Source of the DNA: an uncultured Rhodospirillales bacterium
GTDB taxonomy: Bacteria > Pseudomonadota > Alphaproteobacteria > Acetobacterales > Acetobacteraceae
Direction of reading: 5' to 3'
Length of the DNA stretch: 6,313 nt
Assembly (NCBI GenBank): GCA_903904805.1
Contig: CAIVDX010000425.1
Span: 1-6,313, forward strand
This document shows positions 1 to 5,808 of this stretch, in pieces. Below the pieces are notes generated by a model, which was not told the origin of the DNA, did not search any database, and saw nothing but the letters and a program-made list of their open reading frames with translations. Made by a program: the position numbers and the translations under genes. Within the stretch, counting starts at the first letter, position 1; each line of letters starts with the position of its first letter.

Positions 1-135
1 ATTGGTGCTGCGATCGCGGCGGGGTCGGTGAAGCTGGGCACGCAGATCGAGACGGAGGCGCTGCGCGCCTCGTTGCGGATGCATGGCGCGGAGCCGCGTG
101 AGCACGGTGCGGCGCGTCTGAAAGAGGTGGTCTGA
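1..135 (+). CDS. C-terminal 44 residues of a gene cut by the window edge; possibly ExbB/TolQ-type proton channel subunit
   Basis: Frame 1 is open from the first base to TGA at 133-135, and nearly every codon ends in G or C, as in the neighbouring real genes; the other two forward frames are stopped. Only 44 residues are visible, ending in KEVV. They are hydrophilic and probably helical (alternating Glu/Arg/Ala after an Ala-rich start), which would suit a cytoplasmic tail after a last membrane helix. The stop overlaps the next start by one base (TGATG), so the two are translationally coupled. ExbD/TolR genes usually follow an ExbB/TolQ gene, and that context is the only reason for the product guess: no diagnostic ExbB motif lies in the visible part. 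That this is coding is fairly sure; the product is uncertain. Confidence 0.55.
   Translation: MGAAIAAGSVKLGTQIETEALRASLRMHGAEPREHGAARLKEVV
121..129 (+). promoter_or_regulatory. Ribosome binding site of the exbD-type gene
   Basis: AAAGAGGTG lies inside the last codons of the upstream gene. Its GAGGTG core (124-129) is a good match to the anti-Shine-Dalgarno sequence and ends five bases before the ATG at 135. It supports that start and shows that translation can be initiated independently as well as coupled through the TGATG overlap. Confidence 0.6.
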
Positions 136-647
136 TGGCCTTCTCGAACCAGCCGCTGGGCGGCGGCCAGCTGCATCGCCCGCTGGCGGAGATCAATGTC
201 ACGCCGCTGGTCGATGTGATGCTGGTGCTGCTGATCGTGTTCATGGTGACCGCGCCGATGCTCACCGCCGGGCTGAAGGTGGATCTGCCGCAGGCGAAGT
301 CGGCCCAGCCGGTGGATCCGAAGAAGCCGATCGTGATCTCCGTCACCGCCGAGGGCACGCTGGCGCTGGGCACCGAAGTGATGTCGATGGACGGGCTGAT
401 CGCGGCGGTGCTGCGGGTGGCCGAGAACGACACCTCCCGCGTGGTGCAGATCCGCGCCGACCAGGGGGTGAATTACGGCACCATCGTCAAGCTGGTGGAC
501 CAGCTTGGCACGAACGGCATGATCCATATCGCGCTGGTCTCCGACACCAAGTCGATGAAATCGGACGCGGTGAAGGGCGACAGCACACCGACGACAGGGA
601 CGCCGACGACGGGCATCACGACGACGGGCGCCGCGGCGACCCCATGA
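135..647 (+). CDS. exbD: ExbD/TolR-family biopolymer transporter subunit
   Basis: This inner-membrane protein of 170 residues is the small subunit of the proton-driven motor that powers TonB (or TolA). A short cytoplasmic N-terminus precedes the family signature NVTPLVDVMLVLL (residues 21-33), which starts the single membrane helix (about 22-42). Asp27 matches the essential proton-relaying aspartate of ExbD/TolR. Residues 43-145 form the periplasmic domain, with typical ExbD strand patterns such as the IVISVTAEG stretch and the VVQIRAD motif. The C-terminus is unusual: residues 150-170 are a Thr/Pro/Gly tail made of TPTTG, TPTTG and ITTTG units. The start at 135 has a good ribosome site, and the stop overlaps the next start (ATGA). 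TolR is the main alternative, but the TonB-like gene immediately downstream favours ExbD. Confidence 0.88.
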   Translation: MAFSNQPLGGGQLHRPLAEINVTPLVDVMLVLLIVFMVTAPMLTAGLKVDLPQAKSAQPVDPKKPIVISVTAEGTLALGTEVMSMDGLIAAVLRVAENDTSRVVQIRADQGVNYGTIVKLVDQLGTNGMIHIALVSDTKSMKSDAVKGDSTPTTGTPTTGITTTGAAATP

Positions 648-1396
648 GCGGTGCCTCTGAGCTTGGTCTGCGCCAGCCCGGGTGGCCCCGGCTGGTCGCC
701 ATCTTCGTTGGCGTCGGCGTGCATCTGCTGGCGGTGTATTTCCTCAGCCTGCCGCATCCGGTGGTGCTGGCCGACAGCGAGTCGGTAGAGCTGACCATCG
801 CGCAGGGTGAGGTGGAGCCGCCGCCGACGCCGGATCCGCCGGTGGAGGAGCCGAAGCCCGATCCGCCGCCGCCCGACCCGACCCCGCCGCCGCCGGACCC
901 CACGCCGCCGCCGCCGGAGCTGCCGCCACCACCGGAGCCGCCACCGCCGGAGCCTCCCCCCGAGGAGCCGCCGCCGCCGGAGGAGCCGCCGCCGGCACCC
1001 CCCAAGCGTGAGGTGGCGACGGCCGCGGTGCTCGCGGTGCCCAAGCGTCTGCCGCCCAAGCCGCGCCCGCCGCCACCGCCACCGGAGGCCGCGGCTGCCG
1101 CACCGGTTGGCGAGCAGCAGGCGACCGCCCAGGTTACCCAGGCGCGGCTGACCTATGGTGGCAAGGTGCTGCAGGAGATCAGGGCGCACCGGATTCCCGC
1201 CCACGCCTTCGGCTCGGTGGTGGTCGCCTTCGAGATCGATGCCGCCGGCGAGGTGATTTCGGCCCGGGTGCTGCATTCCTCCGGCCGTGACGATCTGGAC
1301 GGGCTGGGGTTGCGCATGGTGCGGGCCGCCCATCCGGGGCCACCGCCGGACGGCCATTTTGGCGGCAGCACGACGATCAACTTCGTCGACAGGTGA
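644..1396 (+). CDS. tonB: TonB-family energy transducer
   Basis: This periplasm-spanning protein of 250 residues couples the ExbB/ExbD motor to outer-membrane receptors. A short cytoplasmic N-terminus is followed by one membrane helix (about 15-36) with His27, which fits the conserved helix histidine of E. coli TonB (His20). Residues 59-147 are extremely proline-rich, mostly runs of three to six prolines separated by Glu or Asp, and should form the stiff rod that crosses the periplasm. The C-terminal domain (about 168-250) shows the TonB pattern: YGGKVLQEIRAH helix, VVVAFEIDAAGEVISARV hairpin, SSG, a helix with conserved Leu/Asp, PGPPP, and a closing INFV strand. The start overlaps the exbD stop by four bases, so coupled translation is likely; no strong Shine-Dalgarno was seen. 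TolA is unlikely because it has a long helical, not proline-rich, middle. Confidence 0.9.
   Translation: MSGASELGLRQPGWPRLVAIFVGVGVHLLAVYFLSLPHPVVLADSESVELTIAQGEVEPPPTPDPPVEEPKPDPPPPDPTPPPPDPTPPPPELPPPPEPPPPEPPPEEPPPPEEPPPAPPKREVATAAVLAVPKRLPPKPRPPPPPPEAAAAAPVGEQQATAQVTQARLTYGGKVLQEIRAHRIPAHAFGSVVVAFEIDAAGEVISARVLHSSGRDDLDGLGLRMVRAAHPGPPPDGHFGGSTTINFVDR
830..1009 (+). repeat. Proline-codon tandem repeat inside tonB
   Basis: The stretch is a degenerate array of CCG/CCC codons punctuated by GAG/GAC. The clearest copy pair is 875-895 and 896-916, two adjacent 21-base units both encoding DPTPPPP that differ only at synonymous third positions. Units of EPPPP and EEPPPP follow. Such arrays can change length by slippage, which would lengthen or shorten the TonB rod in frame when whole codons are gained or lost. 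Confidence 0.75.
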
Positions 1397-1509
1397 GCGC
1401 CAGGCCGTCGCGTCGTGCGCTCCGGCGATGGCGGCTGCGTGTGCTTCACCGGCGTGCCGCGGCTGGGCCCTCGCCTTGGCGAACGGCATGGCGTCTGCTT
1501 GGGTGACGC
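1397..1509. other. 113-base gap between tonB and the CLC gene
   Basis: No convincing gene, promoter or intrinsic terminator is visible here. The short inverted repeat TCGCC-TT-GGCGA (about 1470-1481) has no T-run after it. The CLC gene could therefore be read through from the tonB operon, but the sequence does not prove it. Confidence 0.4.
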
Positions 1510-2796
1510 ATGGCCCGCTCACGCCTTGCCCGTCGCCTTGACCATCTGATCGTTCGCTCCGGGTTCGCCGCGCGGCGGTGGGCAAGGCGGGCCTGGTTCG
1601 TGGTCGGTGGGGTCTGCGTGGGGGCCGCCGCCGTGCTGATGGCGATGCTGGCCGACGGCGCGCAGCTGCTGTTCGCCGAGGGGGTGGCGCGCTGGCGATA
1701 TGCGCCGGTGCTGGTGACGCCCGCCGGCTTCGCGCTGGCGGCGATTCTGGCCCGCTATGTGTTTCCCAATTCCGCCGGCAGCGGCATCCCGCAGGTGATC
1801 GCGGCGCTGCAGATCAATGAGTCGACGGCACGCGCGCCGCTGGTGTCGTTGCGTGTGGCGGTGGGCAAGATCGTGGCGATTACGTTGGGTTTGGCCTGTG
1901 GTGCCTCGATCGGGCGCGAGGGGCCGACGGTGCAGGTTGGCGCAGCGATCATGTTTGCCATTGGCCGGGTCTCGCCATACCGGCAGGCGGGGTTTGTGTT
2001 GGCCGGTGGTGCGGCCGGGGTGGCCGCGGCCTTCAACACGCCGCTGGCGGGGATCGTGTTCGGCATCGAGGAACTGGGCCGCTCATTCGAGGCGCGCAGC
2101 GCCGGGCTGATCATCGGCGCGGTGATTGCCGCGGGCCTGACAGGGTTGGCGCTGTTGGGCGACTACAGCTATTTCGGCAGCACCGGCGCGCGCCTGCCCT
2201 TCGGCGAGGGCTGGGTGAGCCTGGCGGTGTGCGCGTGCCTGTGCGGGCTGGCCGGTGGGGTTTTCATCCGCTTGTTGGAGGGCGTGGGCCGCGGGCGGAT
2301 TGGTCGGCTGGTGCGGGCGCGCCCGATCCTGTTCGCCGCCGGCTGCGGGCTGCTGGTGGCGGCGCTGGGACTGTGGAGCGACACCTCGGTCCACGGCACC
2401 GGATATGGCCAGGCGAAGGCGATCCTGGATGGCGGCCCCATCGATCCATGGTTCGGACCGTTGAAATTTCTGGCCACCGCTGTGTCGGCGGTCTCGGGCA
2501 TTCCGGGCGGCGTGTTCTCACCCTCGCTCGCGGTGGGTGCTGGGCTGGCCGCAAGCCTGGCTTGGGCGCTGCCGGCGGTGCCAATGGCCGCGTTGAGCCT
2601 GATCGGCATGGTGGCCTATCTGAGCGGCGTGGTGCAGGCGCCGATCACTGCGTTCGTCATCGTGCTGGAGATGAGCGACGACCATGCGCTGGTGATCCCG
2701 TTGATGGTTGCCGCGCTGATCGCCGACGGCGCTTCGAAGCTCGTCAGCCGGGAGGGTCTGTATCAGGTGCTGGCACGGCGGTTTCTGCCACGCTGA
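1510..2796 (+). CDS. clcA: CLC-family chloride/proton antiporter
   Basis: This polytopic inner-membrane protein of 428 residues probably exchanges two chloride ions for one proton, as E. coli ClcA does. All CLC signatures are present: GSGIP at 90-94 (Ser91 matches ClcA Ser107), GREGP at 135-139 (Glu137 matches gating Glu148), GIPGGVFSP at 330-338 (Phe336 matches Phe357), and Tyr418 in EGLYQVLAR (matches Tyr445). Glu188 in GIEEL matches the inner proton glutamate (Glu203), which marks antiporters rather than passive channels. The length suits a bacterial CLC without C-terminal CBS domains. An Arg-rich N-terminus (residues 1-27) precedes the first helix. The ATG at 1510 has only a weak ribosome site (GGGTGAC). 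CLC-F fluoride exporters are less likely because GSGIP and GREGP are both canonical. The physiological role, such as acid tolerance, is inferred from the family. Confidence 0.92.
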   Translation: MARSRLARRLDHLIVRSGFAARRWARRAWFVVGGVCVGAAAVLMAMLADGAQLLFAEGVARWRYAPVLVTPAGFALAAILARYVFPNSAGSGIPQVIAALQINESTARAPLVSLRVAVGKIVAITLGLACGASIGREGPTVQVGAAIMFAIGRVSPYRQAGFVLAGGAAGVAAAFNTPLAGIVFGIEELGRSFEARSAGLIIGAVIAAGLTGLALLGDYSYFGSTGARLPFGEGWVSLAVCACLCGLAGGVFIRLLEGVGRGRIGRLVRARPILFAAGCGLLVAALGLWSDTSVHGTGYGQAKAILDGGPIDPWFGPLKFLATAVSAVSGIPGGVFSPSLAVGAGLAASLAWALPAVPMAALSLIGMVAYLSGVVQAPITAFVIVLEMSDDHALVIPLMVAALIADGASKLVSREGLYQVLARRFLPR

Positions 2797-2872
2797 CGGC
2801 GTTGACCCGACGCGGTGCGGCCACGCAGTTTATCGAGCGGGTGCGCGTCTGGCCCGATCATTTGGCCATTCT

Positions 2873-2882
2873 GAGGTTTGTG
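2873..2882 (+). promoter_or_regulatory. Ribosome binding site deciding the outer-membrane protein start
   Basis: GAGG at 2873-2876 lies six bases before the ATG at 2883. The frame is open far upstream into the CLC gene, so this site and the signal peptide that directly follows are what fix the start. A GTG at 2880 is in frame and adjacent, but it is worse spaced. Confidence 0.5.
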
Positions 2883-4712
2883 ATGCGAAGGGCGGCAGAT
2901 GCCGATCGGCCGGGCTGCCGGCGTGGCCGCGCTGGGCTTGCCAAGGCGCTGTTGGGGCTGCTCGCGGGGGTCGGGCCAGCCTGTGTCCCAACCGGGGTGC
3001 AGGCGGCCGATCCTGGCAGTGTGACGATGGGCGCGGCCGGTATGGATCCCTTCCTGGCGCGCCTGCTGGCGCCGCCGGAGGCACCGCCGCGCGGCTGGGC
3101 CGGGCTGTCGATGGGGCTGGTCGGCAGCTATGGCTTCGGCAGCGCCAATGATAGCACGCAATTCATCCTCAATGGCCGCTCGGTGACCTACAGCCCGGTC
3201 TCGCCGTCCGTCACCACGCCGAGCCTGGCGGGTGGGCTGGTCGGGGTGAGCATCGGGCGGGACTGGCAGTTCGGACCGATCCTGGCGGGTGTGACCGGCG
3301 ATATCTCGGTGGGGCGGCTGGGCGGTGCGATCACCGGGCCGAGCGGCAAGGGGCCGGGCGGGGTGGAGGTGCAGAGCCTGCAGAGCGCGGCCATCAACGC
3401 GTTGGGCACGCTGCGCGGCGATCTGGGCTTCGCTGTGCTCGACCGGGTGATGGCCTATGGCACCGGCGGCCTGGCGCTGGGTGCGGTGGAGGGGCGCAGC
3501 GCGGTGACCTTCCCCGCGACCGGGGCGAATTATGTGGGCACGCGCACGGCCACGGCGGTGGGCTGGGTGGCCGGTGGCGGCGTGCGCTATGCGATCAACG
3601 ATATCTGGTCGGTCGGCATCGAGTATCTGCATGATGATCTCGGCACCACCAGCACGCTGGGCTATCAGGGTGGGCAGTCGTCCTATCACACCCAGTCCGA
3701 CCTGAAGCTGCGCAACGACATGGCGCGGGTACGGCTGGATTACGCGTTCGCCCCGGTCAGCAATGTGCGCCGCTATGTCGCCACGCCGGACGCCGACGCG
3801 ATCGCCAAGATGAGCCTGCTGGCCATTCTGCGCCAATCGGACTGGGAGTTTGGCACGCGCTACTGGTACAGCACCGGCACGATGCGCTATAAGCTCTATG
3901 GCTATGACGGGAGCACGATGCTGTCGCAGCTGACCTATAGCGGGCTCAAATCCAGCGCGGGCGAGCTGTTCGGTGGTGTGTCGACGCCGGCCGGGGTGAT
4001 TGTGCGTGGTGTGCTCGGCGCCGGCAGCGGCTCGGCGGGGCAGCTGAAGGATGAGGATTTCCCGCCGGGCATCTCGCCCTATTCGGCCACCGTGTCGGGG
4101 TTGAAGGGCGGCTCGGTCGGCTATGCGATGCTGGATGTGGAATATGACGTGATGCCGTGGCTGCGCGGGCAGCTTGGCGACCTGCCGCGGATGCAGATGG
4201 GGCCGCTGGTCGGCTATGGCTATTGGCACCAGCAGATGAACGCGTATGGCTGCACCGAGATCGCCGCCAATCCGAATGTGTGCACCGGGGTGTCAAATGC
4301 CGCGCTGGGCATTTCGGAGGATAATGTCTGGAACTATGCGCGGCTGGGGGTTGCGGTCTCGGCCGATCTGGGGGCTGGTTTTTCGGTGCTCGCGGATGCT
4401 GCCTGGGTGCCCTATGGCGGGCTGTCGGGCAGCGATACCCATTGGCTGCGGTTGAACAATCCCTCGCAGGGCGCGGGCAATCTGGGTGGGCCGATCGCCC
4501 AGAGCGGGGCGGCGTTCGGCGCGCAGGCGCAGCTGCTGGTGCGCTATCAGGTGAGCGGTGCGCTCGATCTGGGGGTGGGCGGGCGCTATTGGCAGCTGAA
4601 TTCCAACGGCAGCTCGAAATTTGTGGCCCCCAACGGGGCGAGCGGCAGTCAGCCGACGCATTACACCGCCGAGCGCTACGGCCCGTTCCTGCAGCTCAGC
4701 CTACGGTACTAG
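2883..4712 (+). CDS. Outer-membrane double beta-barrel protein: Omp25-like domain fused to omptin-like protease domain
   Basis: The protein has 609 residues. Residues 1-41 are a signal peptide with a long Arg-rich n-region, the hydrophobic core ALLGLLAGVG and a VQA cleavage site before Ala42. Residues 71-289 are a complete Omp25-like barrel: GWAGLSMGLVGSYGFG opening, WQFGPILAGVTGD hairpin, LGTLRGDLGFA, YGTGGLALG, WSVGIEYLHDDLG and the closing ARVRLDYAF. After a linker (290-318), residues about 319-609 form a second barrel that resembles omptins: LSQLTY (347-352) matches the OmpT SQLDW region, DED at 390-392 matches catalytic Asp83-x-Asp85, and DTH at 518-520 matches Asp210-x-His212. It ends in the aromatic Tyr609 expected of an outer-membrane barrel. 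Cys457 and Cys467 could form a loop disulphide. I recall similar omptin-like proteins in rhizobia, annotated only as outer-membrane proteins, but could not search. Protease activity is inferred from the motifs. The 3' end overlaps the convergent hydrolase gene by 17 bases. Confidence 0.85.
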   Translation: MRRAADADRPGCRRGRAGLAKALLGLLAGVGPACVPTGVQAADPGSVTMGAAGMDPFLARLLAPPEAPPRGWAGLSMGLVGSYGFGSANDSTQFILNGRSVTYSPVSPSVTTPSLAGGLVGVSIGRDWQFGPILAGVTGDISVGRLGGAITGPSGKGPGGVEVQSLQSAAINALGTLRGDLGFAVLDRVMAYGTGGLALGAVEGRSAVTFPATGANYVGTRTATAVGWVAGGGVRYAINDIWSVGIEYLHDDLGTTSTLGYQGGQSSYHTQSDLKLRNDMARVRLDYAFAPVSNVRRYVATPDADAIAKMSLLAILRQSDWEFGTRYWYSTGTMRYKLYGYDGSTMLSQLTYSGLKSSAGELFGGVSTPAGVIVRGVLGAGSGSAGQLKDEDFPPGISPYSATVSGLKGGSVGYAMLDVEYDVMPWLRGQLGDLPRMQMGPLVGYGYWHQQMNAYGCTEIAANPNVCTGVSNAALGISEDNVWNYARLGVAVSADLGAGFSVLADAAWVPYGGLSGSDTHWLRLNNPSQGAGNLGGPIAQSGAAFGAQAQLLVRYQVSGALDLGVGGRYWQLNSNGSSKFVAPNGASGSQPTHYTAERYGPFLQLSLRY

Positions 4713-5616
4713 GCGCGACGGCGGGCAGTGGCGGGGTGAAGGTGCCGATGAAGCGCGTGATCGGGCCGGCGGCGGGGATCAGGCAGGTGAGATGGCTGCC
4801 CTCGACGGGTTCCATCCTGGCATCGCCGGTGATGGTGCGCAGGCTGTCGGGCGGGAACATCTCGTCCTGCGCGGCGGCGAGGATCAGCAGCGGGCAAGTG
4901 ATCGCCTTCAGCTCGGCGCGCGGGTTCTTGGGGGTGAGCGCCAGCGCCATGCCGGCGGTGTAGCTGAGCAGCAGGTTGGAGGCGCGGGCGACCTCGAGCG
5001 GGTAGCCAAGTCTGACCGCGGGCGTGCGGGCGCAGTAGCGGCCACCGGAGAGGGAAAAGACGGTGAACACCCAGTCGCGCACGGTGGCGAAGGCCTTTTT
5101 GGTCGTCTTGCCCTTGGCCTTGGGCTTGGTGAGCCACGGGGCGAGCAGCACCATCGCGGCGATGCGGTCGGTCGGCTTTGGGGCCGGGCTGCCCTTGGTG
5201 CCCTTGAACTTGCGACTGGCCCAGTTCAGCAGCATGCCGGCCCCGGAGGAGTGACCGCCGAGGATGATGGGCAGGCCGGGATAATGTTCCTCCGCCCAGT
5301 CGATCGTGGCGTCGACATCGAACCAGATGAGCTCGGGGCGGGGGGCATAGCCACGCTGGCCGGCGGATTTGCCGTGACCGCGAATGTCGGGGGTGATCAC
5401 CACGGTGGGCGAGGCGCGGCGGATGCGATGGGCAAGCCCGCCATAGCCGGCCATGTGGGCGCCGCCGCCATGGTAGAAGATCAGCACCGAGGTTGGGGCC
5501 GTGGCGGGCGCGAACAGGCCGGCGCTGAGGCGATGGTCGAGCCCGAACGACACCAGCCGGTCCGGCTTGATGAAGTTCTGCGGGTTGACCAGGAACGCTT
5601 CGAACTGCAGGCCCAT
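4696..5616 (-). CDS. Alpha/beta hydrolase (monoglyceride lipase / serine aminopeptidase S33 type)
   Basis: This probable serine esterase or lipase has 306 residues, no evident signal peptide and so a likely cytoplasmic location. The fold markers occur in order: HGGG at 49-52 (oxyanion loop), PDIRGHGKS at 76-84 (typical of monoglyceride lipase and lysophospholipase relatives), the nucleophile elbow GHSSG at 121-125 with Ser123, AAQDEMFP with acid Asp251, and EGSHL with His275. The catalytic triad is therefore complete. The cap between strand 6 and the acid residue contains a lysine-rich patch (164-174), which is unusual. The ATG at 5616 is the first in-frame start, but it lacks a clear Shine-Dalgarno sequence. 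The gene stands apart from its neighbours: it converges on the outer-membrane gene, and a 192-base gap separates it from the next minus-strand gene. The substrate cannot be told from the sequence. Confidence 0.87.
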   Translation of the reverse strand: MGLQFEAFLVNPQNFIKPDRLVSFGLDHRLSAGLFAPATAPTSVLIFYHGGGAHMAGYGGLAHRIRRASPTVVITPDIRGHGKSAGQRGYAPRPELIWFDVDATIDWAEEHYPGLPIILGGHSSGAGMLLNWASRKFKGTKGSPAPKPTDRIAAMVLLAPWLTKPKAKGKTTKKAFATVRDWVFTVFSLSGGRYCARTPAVRLGYPLEVARASNLLLSYTAGMALALTPKNPRAELKAITCPLLILAAAQDEMFPPDSLRTITGDARMEPVEGSHLTCLIPAAGPITRFIGTFTPPLPAVAPSTVG

Positions 5617-5655
5617 CGTCGTCGGCGGTGTCCATATTGTGTTGTGGGCCGGTCT

Positions 5656-5679
5656 CGCGCGGTCAACCGACCGGGCGCG
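5656..5679. repeat. GC-rich inverted repeat in the hydrolase leader
   Basis: CGCGCGGTC at 5656-5664 pairs with GACCG at 5669-5673 and CGCG at 5676-5679, leaving a four-base loop (AACC) and a two-base bulge, nine pairs in all. It lies 40-63 bases upstream of the hydrolase ATG. There is no T-run, so it is not a classical terminator. It could be leader RNA structure or simply a by-product of high GC. Confidence 0.3.
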
Positions 5680-5711
5680 CCGTCGCCGGATCGGTTCACC
5701 GACGCATCGTC

Positions 5712-5740
5712 ATGATGCCGTCGGGCAAGAAGGCACTCAA
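5712..5740 (-). promoter_or_regulatory. Weak sigma70-like promoter candidate for the hydrolase gene
   Basis: On the minus strand, TTGAGT (5735-5740) and CATCAT (5712-5717) are 17 bases apart. Each matches the sigma70 consensus at four of six positions, and the site would give a leader of roughly 90 bases containing the hairpin. Matches this weak are common by chance, so it is only a candidate. Confidence 0.2.
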
Positions 5741-5808
5741 GGCGTAAACTAGCGCGCCCGGCGGCTGCCTGCCAGTGTATGCGTTGCAATTTTGATGAAG
5801 TTCTCGTG

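Larger units (their letters stand above)
5617..5808. other. 192-base gap between the two minus-strand genes
   Basis: No gene is supported here. The part nearest the distal gene (about 5781-5816) is noticeably richer in A and T than its surroundings. The middle holds a weak promoter candidate and the part next to the hydrolase holds a GC-rich hairpin, both listed separately. No intrinsic terminator with a T-run was found for the upstream minus-strand gene. Confidence 0.4.

Noticed and set aside
473..1585. 370-residue open frame on the minus strand
   Set aside because: It is the mirror of the proline-codon array and GC-biased codons of exbD/tonB. The translation is Arg/Gly low-complexity with no recognisable domain, while the plus-strand genes have clear family motifs.
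2229..2882. In-frame upstream extension of the outer-membrane protein to position 2229
   Set aside because: This part lies inside the CLC gene and translates to Arg/Gly-rich nonsense. A signal peptide and a ribosome site place the true start at 2883.
2970..2990. Possible lipoprotein signal at Cys34 of the outer-membrane protein
   Set aside because: The residues before Cys34 (GVGPAC) do not form a lipobox, and a standard VQA cleavage site follows at residue 41.
2763..4229. 488-residue open frame on the minus strand
   Set aside because: It is antisense to the outer-membrane gene, with His/Arg/Pro-rich composition and no domain pattern; it is expected by chance at this GC content.
4709..5635. 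308-residue minus-strand frame overlapping the hydrolase almost fully
   Set aside because: It is a shifted frame of the hydrolase gene, rich in Arg, His and Pro, and lacks the HGGG and GHSSG motifs.
4621..5715. 364-residue open frame on the plus strand
   Set aside because: It is antisense to the alpha/beta hydrolase, which has a complete catalytic triad. The plus-strand translation shows no family motif.
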